Below, piece after piece: positions 18,250 through 27,152 of a stretch of DNA of 64,000 nt. Origin of the DNA: Planctomycetaceae bacterium (GTDB taxonomy: Bacteria > Planctomycetota > Phycisphaerae > Sedimentisphaerales > Anaerohalosphaeraceae); NCBI GenBank assembly GCA_021372945.1, contig JAJFTK010000012.1:1-64000 (forward strand). The letters run 5' to 3'. How positions within the stretch are numbered: the first letter of the stretch is position 1; the number at the start of each line of letters is the position of its first letter. Made by a program: the position numbers and the translations under genes. The notes beneath the pieces are model-generated. The model was given only the letters and a program-made list of their open reading frames with translations. It searched no databases and was not told where the DNA came from.

Positions 18250-19458
18250 TTAATGGATCAATTCCTGTAAATTAAAGATCGGCAGCAGCATTCCGATGAC
18301 GATCGTTCCGACCAGGGCCGCCATCAGAAACAGCATGATCGGCTCGGCAAATGAAACGGCGGTCTTGAGATGCCGATCCAATTCCTTTTCGTTGTATTCA
18401 GCCAGCCGCGCCAGTTCTTCGCCCAGGCGGGAACTTTCTTCGGCGACGGCGATCATTTCAATATTGGCGCCCGAGAAGAGGCTTGGACATTCGCGGAGTC
18501 CCTGCGACAAGGACATTCCCTTCCTGACTTTTTCGACGGCATTCTCGACCGTCCGGGCCAGCGTGCGATTTCCGATGGCCTCTTTGGCGACGTGGAGCGC
18601 GGTGATCAGGGGGACGCCGGCATTCAACAGGGTTCCCAGCATGCGGGCAAACCGCACAAACGCGAACCGTGAGCTGATCTGGCCAATAACGGGAATCTTT
18701 AATGCCCAGGTCTCCATCGCGATCTTGCCTTCGGGCCTGTTGAGAAAACTTTTGATGGATATGATCACCAGGGCGATGCCCCCGGCAATGAAGAGCCAGT
18801 GGTTTAACAGTGCCTGACTGATGGAAACGATCCACCTGGTCAACGCGGGCAAGGTGCCGCCGAAATCCGCGAAAATCGACGAGAAGCGCGGGATGAAATA
18901 GATCAGCAGAAACAGCATGATCACACAGGCCAGGCCGGCCAGGATGATCGGATAGATCAGGGCCGCCTGCACGCGGTTCTTCAGTTCCATCTCCCGCGAA
19001 CGAAAATCGGCTATGTGTCCGAGCACCAGCTCCAGAAAACCGCCCGTCTCGCCGGCTTGCACCATGGCAACATAAACGGACGAAAACAGTTTGGGGAACT
19101 GCTGCATGGCTTCGGCCAGGCTCATTCCGTTGGCCACCGCGTCGTGGATATCGGTCCACAGTTTGCGGCTGGAGGGCTTGGATGATTCACGGCTGAGTAT
19201 TTTAAGGGCCTTGCTCAGCGACATTCCGGCGTTGAGAAGATTGCCCAATTCGCGGGTGAACTGTTCCACATCCGCTCGTGTGATGCGACCGGAGAAACGC
19301 GCCGTCTGCGCAGAGGATTCTTTTCTTTCCTGGAGAGAGGCGGGATTGAGGCCGCGATCAAACAATTCATCCAGGGCGGCCCTGCGGGTCTGGGCAACGA
19401 TGGTATTGGACGTCCTTGTTCCATGCGCATCGGTGGCGGTGTATTCAAAAATCGGCAT
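18250..19458 (-). CDS. gspF: Type II secretion inner-membrane platform protein GspF
   Basis: About 402 residues from the ATG at 19458 (MPIFEYTATD, the usual GspF opening). A GTG at 19467 is also in frame. Two GspF domains (about 70-195 and 275-398) each have the AGM/AGVPL pattern and three membrane helices in total. Both repeats carry the conserved Gly-Glu signature (VQAGETGGFLELVLGHIADF; VAEESSRLGEELARLAEYNE, with SSRL in place of TGGL). GspF anchors the pseudopilus assembly machine and contacts GspE. Confidence 0.94.
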   Translation of the reverse strand: MPIFEYTATDAHGTRTSNTIVAQTRRAALDELFDRGLNPASLQERKESSAQTARFSGRITRADVEQFTRELGNLLNAGMSLSKALKILSRESSKPSSRKLWTDIHDAVANGMSLAEAMQQFPKLFSSVYVAMVQAGETGGFLELVLGHIADFRSREMELKNRVQAALIYPIILAGLACVIMLFLLIYFIPRFSSIFADFGGTLPALTRWIVSISQALLNHWLFIAGGIALVIISIKSFLNRPEGKIAMETWALKIPVIGQISSRFAFVRFARMLGTLLNAGVPLITALHVAKEAIGNRTLARTVENAVEKVRKGMSLSQGLRECPSLFSGANIEMIAVAEESSRLGEELARLAEYNEKELDRHLKTAVSFAEPIMLFLMAALVGTIVIGMLLPIFNLQELIH

Positions 19459-19463
19459 ACGCT

Positions 19464-21173
19464 TCACTCGGTCTTCTCGGCGATAGGTTCGTCTTTTGTC
19501 ACCCGGAGCACTTCTTCGATCGTCGTCAGTCCCTCGACCAGGTAGCGCCGGACATCCTGGCGCAGGCTTTTCATCCCTTCCTTGGCCGCCTGCATGCGGA
19601 TGCGCCTGGAATCGGCATTCTGCAGCAGCAGCGCACGGACGGTCTCGCTGATGACCATCAATTCAAAGATCCCTTTTCGCCCGACGTAGCCGGTGGCACG
19701 GCAATACTTGCAGCCCTTGCCGTAGTGCAGCGTGTCGGGAATCAATGAACCGTAGCGTTTCCTCAGCATGTCGGTCTGGCTGTCGGGCCGCCGGTCTTTG
19801 CATTCGGGGCAGATGATGCGTATCAGGCGCTGGGCCAGCACCGCCTCCAGCGACGAAGCGACCAGGTAGGGCTCGATCCCCATGTCAACCAACCTGGTCA
19901 GTGCACCGGGAGCATCGTTGGTGTGGAGCGTTGAAAAGACCAGATGCCCCGTCAAGGAGGCCTGAACCGCAATTTCAGCCGTTTCCAAATCGCGCACTTC
20001 ACCAACGAGGATCACATCCGGGTCATGCCTCAGGATCGAGCGGAGGCCTCGGGAAAAGGTCAGTCCTGTCTTGGAGGAGACCTGGATTTGATTGACCCCG
20101 TGCAGGTGATATTCCACAGGGTCCTCGATCGTGACGATCTTGCGTTCCAGATCATTGATGCGGGACAGTGCGGCATAGAGCGTGGTTGTTTTGCCGCTGC
20201 CGGTCGGCCCGGTCACTAAAATGATTCCATGCGGGCGATTGATGATGTCTTCAAAGATATCCAGGTGTTCTTTGCCCATTCCGATGCTGTCCAGGCCCAA
20301 AAGGACGGAAGAACAATCCAGCAGTCTTAGAACGACCGCTTCCCCATAGAGCATTGGAATGATGGAGACGCGGATATCGACCTCCTTGCCGCCTACGACC
20401 ACCTTGATGCGGCCATCCTGCGGGACACGTTTTTCGGCGATATCCAGGTGACTTAAAATCTTGATGCGCGACACGATAGCGAGTTGGAACGGTTTGACAT
20501 TGGAGGGAATCGCGGCAGGTTTCAGGACGCCGTCAATGCGATAGCGAACCCTTAATTCGTCCTCAAAAGGCTCGATATGAACGTCCGTCGCGCGCATTTC
20601 GATCGCTTCGGTCAGGATCTGGTTGACAAAACGGATAATGGAAGCCCCCTCTGCCGCTTCCATTAAATCGACATCTTCCGCATCGGCGTCAACCCGATAT
20701 TCCAGCCCCTGCTGACGCGCTTCATCCACCATTGTCTGGATGGTGTCGGCCCCAAGTCCCAGGTGCTTTTTGACGAATCCTGAGATTTCGGCGTGTCCTG
20801 CCAGGGCGATCTCAAATTCGGCCCCGGTCAGCATCCGCAGTTGATCAACGCCTTCGAGGTCAAACGGGTCAGCGATGGCCGCGTGAACCACCCCGTTTTC
20901 CTCTTTGAGCGGGGCAATTGTTTTTTCAAGCAAAACACGAGCGGGGAAGCGCGAGAGAAAATCGCCTGAAACCTGAAAGGTCTCGAGGCTGGCGTAATAG
21001 GGGCACTCAAATTCCTTGGCCAAGGCGGTCTGGAGACGATCCTCGGCAATGCCGTAGGCCAGCAGCGAGTTCATAATGCTCTTTTGACCTTCCGCAATGG
21101 CTTTTGCGGCCTGCTGGACTTCGGAAGGCTGAATTAAACCATTTTGCAGTAATGTGTCGAGTACCTGAGACAT
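19464..21173 (-). CDS. gspE: Type II secretion ATPase GspE
   Basis: The cytoplasmic hexameric ATPase that powers pseudopilus assembly, 569 residues from the ATG at 21173. An upstream TTG at 21245 would add 24 residues but is less likely. It has an N-terminal MshEN/GspE-N domain (about 1-140) and a catalytic domain with Walker A GPTGSGKTTTLY, Asp box, Walker B ILRHDPDVILVGEVRDLETA and the His box HLVFSTLHTNDAP. The four-cysteine zinc site CPECK...GCKYCRATGYVGRKG identifies a GspE/PilB assembly ATPase rather than PilT. It is the second gene of the operon, after the Spy-like gene. Confidence 0.94.
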   Translation of the reverse strand: MSQVLDTLLQNGLIQPSEVQQAAKAIAEGQKSIMNSLLAYGIAEDRLQTALAKEFECPYYASLETFQVSGDFLSRFPARVLLEKTIAPLKEENGVVHAAIADPFDLEGVDQLRMLTGAEFEIALAGHAEISGFVKKHLGLGADTIQTMVDEARQQGLEYRVDADAEDVDLMEAAEGASIIRFVNQILTEAIEMRATDVHIEPFEDELRVRYRIDGVLKPAAIPSNVKPFQLAIVSRIKILSHLDIAEKRVPQDGRIKVVVGGKEVDIRVSIIPMLYGEAVVLRLLDCSSVLLGLDSIGMGKEHLDIFEDIINRPHGIILVTGPTGSGKTTTLYAALSRINDLERKIVTIEDPVEYHLHGVNQIQVSSKTGLTFSRGLRSILRHDPDVILVGEVRDLETAEIAVQASLTGHLVFSTLHTNDAPGALTRLVDMGIEPYLVASSLEAVLAQRLIRIICPECKDRRPDSQTDMLRKRYGSLIPDTLHYGKGCKYCRATGYVGRKGIFELMVISETVRALLLQNADSRRIRMQAAKEGMKSLRQDVRRYLVEGLTTIEEVLRVTKDEPIAEKTE

Positions 21174-21255
21174 CGTGCCTGTGCTTGCCTTGAAAATTGA
21201 GGGTCTGTTTCTCAGACCCTCGTCGTTAGTAAAGTAGAATGCCAATGCAAAAAGC

Positions 21256-21855
21256 CTAGTCCAGCATTCCCGTCATAACCAATTGAGCTTCCTGCCTGAG
21301 TGTCAATACCTGCCTTAAATCGTCCTGGGCCTTGGCCATTTCCTGCCTGGTCTTTTCGCGGGCTTCACGGAGCGCCGTCAGGTTCGCCTTGATGTCGGCG
21401 GCCGGTGCGTTTTCATTTGTAAGCGTCTGCTCCAGATTAGTCTGGGCTTTTTGCACCGGATTGTCGGACTGGTCGGCATCCTGTCTCTGCGGACGGTCGC
21501 CTCCGGGCCCAAAGCCCCTTCTGCCCATGCCGCCAAATCGACCCATCAAGGTCTGGCGACTGAGGGTCATAACTTTTGACAAACGCGGTTCGATCACCTT
21601 CCAGTCGTCATCACTGGCCTGCAACTGCTCTTTCATTCGCTCCATCATACGCTGCTGCATGGCCTGGGAGTCGAATCCCCTGGGGCCGTCGCCTCGCTGA
21701 CCGCGGTCGCCCCTATCGCCGCGCGGTGTATCCTGCTGCTGCGTCTGGCCCTGGGCTGGGCCAGTGGCTGCCTGTTCGGCCGCCAGAACCGCTGCCGAAA
21801 GGACCGTACAGAACAAGGCACATACTGCTATACCAACCAACCATCTTCTGTCCAT
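21256..21855 (-). CDS. Exported Spy/CpxP-like protein heading the gsp operon
   Basis: A 199-residue protein with a signal peptide (about 1-26, ending AAVLAA). An Arg/Gly/Asp/Gln-rich low-complexity stretch (about 40-62) and two helical, charged segments follow (about 65-110 and 130-195; VQKAQTNLEQTLTNENA, LREAREKTRQEMAKAQDDLR). The helical pattern recalls periplasmic Spy/CpxP-type proteins, but no firm motif was seen. A good AAGGAG site precedes the ATG. The gap to gspE is 82 bases, on the same strand, so it is probably the first gene of the gsp transcript. A chaperone or regulator role for secretion is only a guess. Confidence 0.7.
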   Translation of the reverse strand: MDRRWLVGIAVCALFCTVLSAAVLAAEQAATGPAQGQTQQQDTPRGDRGDRGQRGDGPRGFDSQAMQQRMMERMKEQLQASDDDWKVIEPRLSKVMTLSRQTLMGRFGGMGRRGFGPGGDRPQRQDADQSDNPVQKAQTNLEQTLTNENAPAADIKANLTALREAREKTRQEMAKAQDDLRQVLTLRQEAQLVMTGMLD

Positions 21856-22106
21856 CGCGCTTCACTCCTTAATAAGATTGAAAAAAGTTAACATTTAATC
21901 AGATAGTTAAGAAGTTCTATGAAAAGTTACATCAGATACAATCGCCCACCAAATTGTCGATGTAGATAGTCCAGCAATCATTCCATCCTGGCCGCAGTAT
22001 TGGCCAAACGTCGATGTTCGGGTAAGCAAAATCCCTACAAGCTTAATCCAAAACTATCTTGAAGGCTTTTCGTAGTGGTACTATCGTTCATTGAAAGGAG
22101 CCGCAA

Positions 22107-22757
22107 ATGCGTTGTTCAGGTTTGTCACTGATCTGTGTAATGGTTTTTTTCTGCTTTTTTGGATTTGTACTCGCCGGACCAACTTTCCCATTTTACAGGA
22201 TCACAAACGACTCTGATGCCAATGAAGGGATTGGAGAAGCTCAGTTCTCTGTCGAAGTAATTGAATCGAGCGGTTCGCAGGTACAGTTCATGTTTCGCAA
22301 TTCCGGGCCTGCTGCCTCTTCGATCTGCGACATTTACTTCGACAACGGACCACTCGGTACGGGCGTGCTGCAATCTATCAGTTCGATCGACAATTCGTCA
22401 CCAGGAGTATCGTTCAGCGAAGACGCCAAACCGGCAAATCTGCCGGCCGGAAAAACAATAGGGTTCCAAACAACCCTTGGCCTGAGCCTGGATTCAGATT
22501 CGCCCGTGCAGCCAAACGGGATCAATCCCGGCGAGTACCTGGGGGTCAGCCTGCTGGCATCCTCTTACAATGACGTGCTGACTGAGTTGAATAGCGGGGC
22601 CTTACGAATCGGTCTGCACGTTCAGGGTTTCGCAAACGGATCCAGCGAGTCGTATGTCAACGGCATTTCGGTAGTGCCGGTCCCGGCATCGCTGCTGCTG
22701 GCATGTTTTGGGCTTGGCCTTGTGCGAATTATACGCAATCGCCAGGCGAGCATTTGA
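22107..22757 (+). CDS. Exported protein with VPxP-type exosortase signal
   Basis: A 216-residue protein with a signal peptide (about 1-23, ending FVLAG). A single beta-rich domain of unknown function follows. The C-terminal tripartite signal VPVPASLLLACFGLGLVRII ends in basic residues (RNRQ), a recognised variant of PEP-CTERM (VPxPA motif). A GAAAGGAG site precedes the ATG. It is separate from the PEP-CTERM protein at 9.4 kb and shares no obvious domain with it. An exosortase elsewhere in the genome is expected to process it. Confidence 0.75.
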   Translation: MRCSGLSLICVMVFFCFFGFVLAGPTFPFYRITNDSDANEGIGEAQFSVEVIESSGSQVQFMFRNSGPAASSICDIYFDNGPLGTGVLQSISSIDNSSPGVSFSEDAKPANLPAGKTIGFQTTLGLSLDSDSPVQPNGINPGEYLGVSLLASSYNDVLTELNSGALRIGLHVQGFANGSSESYVNGISVVPVPASLLLACFGLGLVRIIRNRQASI

Positions 22758-22788
22758 TCCGCAGTATCGCACGTATTTCCTTGATCTA

Positions 22789-22816
22789 TTGACAATAGGT
22801 CCGGTTATGTTATGGT
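22789..22816 (+). promoter_or_regulatory. Sigma-70-type promoter for the kinase-like gene
   Basis: TTGACA (22789-22794), a 16-base spacer, and TATGGT (22811-22816). Transcription would begin near 22823, which excludes the ATG at 22812 and supports the GTG at 22842 as the start codon. Confidence 0.5.
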
Positions 22817-22841
22817 TCATGTTTTGATCAAAGGAACATGC

Positions 22842-23648
22842 GTGAGCCGACTACAAAATGAAATGTTTGCCTGTGGTATTTCGGGATTACCCCCGGAAAT
22901 TAGCTGCGGCGGTCAAACTTATAGCCTGGAGCAGGTCTTTAAACACGATTTTTTTGCCTGCACCGGACGCTATGTCTGTACTGCGACGGGTGAGCGATCC
23001 GTCTTAAAAATGAGTCGTCTGCAGCCGTTTTTGGGCATTTCTCTGGCGTGGCTTGGACATTTCCTCCGCGATCGCGAATTCAGGATCTTATCCCTGCTTG
23101 AGGAAAACCAATATGTGCCAAAACAGGTCCGCAAATTTGGGCGTAACGGACTGCTCTATAAGTACATTGAAGGCAATACTTTAGATGAAAAACCGAAGGT
23201 TGGCGATTCGTTCTTCGACGATTTGGCACTGCTTGTAGAGCAAGTGCACTCCAAAAACATCTGCTACATGGATCTCAATAAGCGCGGCAATATCGTCGTT
23301 GGCCGGGACCAGAAACCTTATCTGATAGATTTCCAGATTTCACTTTATTTCAGGCGTCACTGGTCAGGTTTTATACGAAAGCCATTGCAGAGAGAAGATT
23401 TTTATCATCTTTTGAAACACAAAAGGCATTTTCGGTCTGATTTACTCACAAGCGAAGAGAAACGCTGCATACGCCGGGTGAGCCCGCTGATCAGGGTACA
23501 TCGATTTATCAGCTATCCTTTTCGCCAGAGCCGCCGATGGCTTTTGGCTAAACTATATGATAAGCATATCATTCGTGCGGAGTTTTCGAGCAGCCGAACG
23601 CCGGAAAACGATCCCATGCGTTTTAGCAGGCGTGGGCGTCCCATCTGA
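22842..23648 (+). CDS. Kinase-like protein (LPS kinase / RIO-like fold)
   Basis: A 268-residue protein from the GTG at 22842, chosen because AAGGA lies seven bases before it and a promoter seems to start transcription after the earlier ATG at 22812. It shows a protein-kinase-like core: SVLKMSRL (probable ATP-binding Lys), LLYKYIEGNTL (hinge), YMDLNKRGNIVV (catalytic loop with Asp and Asn) and PYLIDFQISL (metal-binding Asp). The C-terminal part is strongly basic. Such small kinases include InaA/WaaP-type lipopolysaccharide kinases and RIO-like proteins. The substrate is unknown. It stands alone between a sorting-signal protein and the glycyl radical operon. Confidence 0.7.
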   Translation: MSRLQNEMFACGISGLPPEISCGGQTYSLEQVFKHDFFACTGRYVCTATGERSVLKMSRLQPFLGISLAWLGHFLRDREFRILSLLEENQYVPKQVRKFGRNGLLYKYIEGNTLDEKPKVGDSFFDDLALLVEQVHSKNICYMDLNKRGNIVVGRDQKPYLIDFQISLYFRRHWSGFIRKPLQREDFYHLLKHKRHFRSDLLTSEEKRCIRRVSPLIRVHRFISYPFRQSRRWLLAKLYDKHIIRAEFSSSRTPENDPMRFSRRGRPI

Positions 23649-23661
23649 AACTGCCGAGAAG

Positions 23662-23690
23662 TTGTGAAAAGCAGCATTTCGAGTTATAAT
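23662..23690 (+). promoter_or_regulatory. Promoter of the glycyl radical enzyme operon
   Basis: TTGTGA (23662-23667), a 17-base spacer and a perfect TATAAT (23685-23690), 37 bases before the TTG start of the activase gene. Confidence 0.6.
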
Positions 23691-23727
23691 AAGACCATCT
23701 GATTTTCTATGTTTTTCAGGGGATACC

Positions 23728-24645
23728 TTGTTAAGAGATGAGTTAAAGGGTGTTATATTTGATATTAAGAAGTACGCCATCCATGATGGGCCGGGCATCC
23801 GGACCAGCGTTTTTCTAAAAGGCTGTCCGCTTCGCTGCCAATGGTGCCACAATCCTGAAGGATGGGAGGCCGAGCCTGAACTGATATTTCACCAGGCCAG
23901 ATGTGCGGGATGCGGCAAGTGCGTCAGCGCGTGCCCGCAGGGCGCCATCGTGCTTGAGAGAGGCCGGCCGGCAATGAATCCTGAGAAATGCATCCATTGC
24001 GGAAATTGCACAAGCGTTTGCCATTCACAAGCCCGTGAAATCGCCGGCAGATACGTCAGCGCAGACGAACTGCTGGCGGAGATCGAAAAGGACATCGTTT
24101 TTTATGACGAATCTGATGGCGGAATCACGCTGACTGGGGGCGAACCCCTTATGCAGGCGAATTTTTGCAGACTTGTTCTGCGGCGATGCAAGCAGAGGGA
24201 TATTCATACGACCGTGGATACGTGCTGCTGCGGGCCGACCGAGTCATTGCAGGCGTTAGCCGAATATACCGATCTGTTCATGTGCGACGTGAAGCATACG
24301 GATCCGGCGATTCACAGGCAATTTACGGGTATGGATAATGCACTCATATTGGACAATATACGATTTCTCGCCGACCGAGGCTGCTCGCTGGTCATCCGGA
24401 TCCCTGTTGTTCCGGGCTTTAACGACAAGCCCGAGCAGATCGACCAGATCGTGCAATTCGCCAAGACATTGAAAACGGTCCGGCGGATCGACCTGCTTCC
24501 TTATCACAGCGGCGGGGTCGGCAAGGCTCAAAAACTACAGAAGAGCTGCCCGGTTTTAAACACAAGGCCGCCGCAGCGCCAGCAAATGCAATTTTTGCAG
24601 AGGGTTGTGGAAAAACACGGATTTAATGTGAAAGTGGGCGGCTGA
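23728..24645 (+). CDS. Glycyl radical enzyme activating protein (radical SAM)
   Basis: A 305-residue radical-SAM enzyme that installs the glycyl radical on the enzyme encoded immediately downstream. The SAM cluster motif CX3CX2C is at Cys33, Cys37 and Cys40 (GCPLRCQWCHN). Two further ferredoxin-type clusters follow (CAGCGKCVSACP and CIHCGNCTSVCH), which marks it as the long activase type found with dehydratase-class glycyl radical enzymes rather than the short PflA. TLTGGEPL is the SAM-binding GGE motif. It starts with TTG at 23728, preceded by GGGGA. Two bases separate it from the glycyl radical enzyme gene, so they are co-translated. Confidence 0.93.
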   Translation: MLRDELKGVIFDIKKYAIHDGPGIRTSVFLKGCPLRCQWCHNPEGWEAEPELIFHQARCAGCGKCVSACPQGAIVLERGRPAMNPEKCIHCGNCTSVCHSQAREIAGRYVSADELLAEIEKDIVFYDESDGGITLTGGEPLMQANFCRLVLRRCKQRDIHTTVDTCCCGPTESLQALAEYTDLFMCDVKHTDPAIHRQFTGMDNALILDNIRFLADRGCSLVIRIPVVPGFNDKPEQIDQIVQFAKTLKTVRRIDLLPYHSGGVGKAQKLQKSCPVLNTRPPQRQQMQFLQRVVEKHGFNVKVGG

Positions 24646-24647
24646 TT

Positions 24648-27011
24648 ATGAACGCACGTATTTTGAAATTGCGTAAACAAAGCGTCGAGAGAAAGCCTTA
24701 CATCAGTTCAGAACGGGCCGAACTGATCACGGATTTTTATCAGAGCGGGATCGGCATGGAAGTTTCGGCGCCGGTATTTCGGGGGCTGGCGTTAAAGCAT
24801 CTGATGGAGAACAAATCGATCTGCATCAATGACGGCGAGCTGATCGTCGGCGAACGCGGACCTGGGCCCAAGGCGACTTACACGTATCCTGAACTATGCT
24901 GTCACACACTCGAAGATTTCGACGTGATGAGCCGTCGGCAGCGAACGTCGTTTGATGTCAGCGAGTCGGTAAAGAAAGTCTATGCCGAGCGCATCATTCC
25001 GTTTTGGGGCGGCAAAACAATGCGCGAAAAGGTCTTCGGAGCGATGACCGCAGACTGGCATCGGGCGTTCGAGGCCGGCGTTTTTACCGAGTTCATGGAA
25101 CAGCGGGCGCCCGGACACGCGATCCTGGATGACAAGATCTATCATCGCGGTTTACTCGAATTCCAAAGCGATATTAACGACCAGCTAAAAAAGCTGGATT
25201 ATCACAACGACCCGGAGGCATGGCACAAAGAGCAGGAACTTAAGGGCATGAGCCTGAGCATTGAGGCCGTCCTGACGCTGTCTCGGCGTTACGCGGATAA
25301 ATGCGGCGAGCTGGCGGCTGTAGAATCCGATCCCGCCCGCAAGGCCGAACTGGAGCAGATGGAAGCGATCTGCAGGCATGTGCCGGCGCAGGCGCCGCGG
25401 ACATTTCACGAGGCCCTGCAGGCGTACTGGTTCGTGCACGTGGCGGTCATCACGGAGCTTAATGTCTGGGATTCGTACAACCCGGGCAGGCTGGACCAGC
25501 ATTTATGGCCATTCTATGAACGCCAGATCGCCGAAGGGACGCTGACGGCGGAAAAGGGCAAAGAACTGCTGGAATGTTTCTGGATCAAGTTCAATAATCA
25601 GCCGGCCCCGCCCAAGGTCGGGATCACGGAAGAACAGAGCGGGACCTATACTGATTTTGCGCTGATCAATATCGGCGGCGTCGATCCCAAGACCGGAGCG
25701 GACGCGGTGAACGCCCTGTCGTACCTGATGCTGGACGTGGTTGAGGAGATGCGGCTGGTGCAGCCCAGCGCCTGTATTCAAATTAGCGCCAAGAACCCGG
25801 AACGATTCTTGCGCCGGGCATGCAAGGTCATTCGCTGCGGATTCGGCCAGCCATCTGTTTTCAATACGGATGTGATCATCCGTGAGATGCTGCATCACGG
25901 CAAGAGCATGGTTGACGCGCGAAGCGGCGGTCCAAGCGGATGCGTGGAGACCAGCGCCTTCGGCAAGGAAAGCTGCACACTCACCGGTTACTGCAATTGG
26001 CCAAAGATCTTTGAACTGGCCATGAACAATGGGATCGATCCGCGGACGGGCCTGCAGGTCGGTCCCAAGACAGGCCAGTTCGATACCTTGAGTGACTTTG
26101 ATTCGCTGATGCAAGCCTACCGGTCACAACTAAAGCACTTTATCGACATGAAGGTTCACGGCAACAATGTGATCGAACGGCTCTATGCGACGTTCATGCC
26201 GGCAATGTTCATGTCCGTCATCACGGACGACTGCATCGCCAAGGGACGCAATTACCACAACGGCGGGCCGCGTTACAACAGCACGTATATCCAGGGCGTG
26301 GGACTGGGAAGCCTGACCGACGCAATGGCGGCAGTCAAGTATCATGTTTATGATAAGAAGACCATCTCGGCCAAGACGCTTAGAGAAGCCTTGAAAGCGG
26401 ATTTTGTTGGCCATGAAAAACTAAGAAGTCAACTGGAGAGCAGTCCGCGATGGGGCTGCGATGAAGATTACGCCGACGCTATCGCGGTAGAGCTTTTCAA
26501 TATATATTATGACCTGGTGAACGGCAGGCCCAATACGAAAGGCGGGCAGTATCATATCAACCTGCTGCCCACGACCGTGCACGTATATTTTGGGCAGGTT
26601 ACGGGGGCCCTGCCGCACGGACGAAAGGCGGGTCTGCCGCTTTCGGACGGCATATCGCCCACGCAGGGAACGCGGTCGTACGGGCCGACGACCGTCATCA
26701 AATCGGCGGCCAAGATCGATCATGCGCGCACCGGCGGGACGCTACTGAATATGAAGTTTACGCCGCAAACGCTGGAGGGAGACGGGCTGGAGAAATTGGG
26801 GCATCTCATTCGAAGCTATTTCAAACTGGACGGCCACCACATCCAGTTCAATGTCATCAACAAGGATACGCTGCTGGCGGCACAGCGGAACCCAACGGAG
26901 TATAGGGACCTGATCGTGCGGGTAGCGGGATACAGCGACTATTTTGTCGATTTGGGACCGGACCTGCAGAACGAGATCATTGCCAGGACGGAGATGACAC
27001 AGCTCGGTTAA
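24648..27011 (+). CDS. Glycyl radical enzyme, HypD-like dehydratase type
   Basis: A 787-residue oxygen-sensitive enzyme. The thiyl-radical Cys432 and the adjacent catalytic Glu434 lie in SGCVETSAFGKES. The glycyl radical site is Gly761 in VRVAGYSDYFVDLG, 27 residues from the end, as in the family. The CxE pattern marks the eliminase/dehydratase class (glycerol, propanediol, trans-4-hydroxyproline, choline, isethionate) and not pyruvate formate-lyase, which has adjacent cysteines. Segments such as YHINLLPTTVHVYFG and LTGYCNWPKIFELAMNNG look most like trans-4-hydroxy-L-proline dehydratase (HypD), but the substrate cannot be fixed by eye. It pairs with the activase upstream. No microcompartment genes and no P5C reductase are nearby; a glutamate dehydrogenase gene follows. 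Confidence 0.88.
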   Translation: MNARILKLRKQSVERKPYISSERAELITDFYQSGIGMEVSAPVFRGLALKHLMENKSICINDGELIVGERGPGPKATYTYPELCCHTLEDFDVMSRRQRTSFDVSESVKKVYAERIIPFWGGKTMREKVFGAMTADWHRAFEAGVFTEFMEQRAPGHAILDDKIYHRGLLEFQSDINDQLKKLDYHNDPEAWHKEQELKGMSLSIEAVLTLSRRYADKCGELAAVESDPARKAELEQMEAICRHVPAQAPRTFHEALQAYWFVHVAVITELNVWDSYNPGRLDQHLWPFYERQIAEGTLTAEKGKELLECFWIKFNNQPAPPKVGITEEQSGTYTDFALINIGGVDPKTGADAVNALSYLMLDVVEEMRLVQPSACIQISAKNPERFLRRACKVIRCGFGQPSVFNTDVIIREMLHHGKSMVDARSGGPSGCVETSAFGKESCTLTGYCNWPKIFELAMNNGIDPRTGLQVGPKTGQFDTLSDFDSLMQAYRSQLKHFIDMKVHGNNVIERLYATFMPAMFMSVITDDCIAKGRNYHNGGPRYNSTYIQGVGLGSLTDAMAAVKYHVYDKKTISAKTLREALKADFVGHEKLRSQLESSPRWGCDEDYADAIAVELFNIYYDLVNGRPNTKGGQYHINLLPTTVHVYFGQVTGALPHGRKAGLPLSDGISPTQGTRSYGPTTVIKSAAKIDHARTGGTLLNMKFTPQTLEGDGLEKLGHLIRSYFKLDGHHIQFNVINKDTLLAAQRNPTEYRDLIVRVAGYSDYFVDLGPDLQNEIIARTEMTQLG

Positions 27012-27152
27012 TGAATGCCAAACGCCGAAGACGCCCTTGAAAATACTGCCGCGCAGACGGTATTTTTTTATCTTGACAACAGCATACCATTTGTAAAAAT
27101 GAGCAATTCAGGAATCAATAATCTAATAATAACCGATGGAGAAAAAGGCTCT

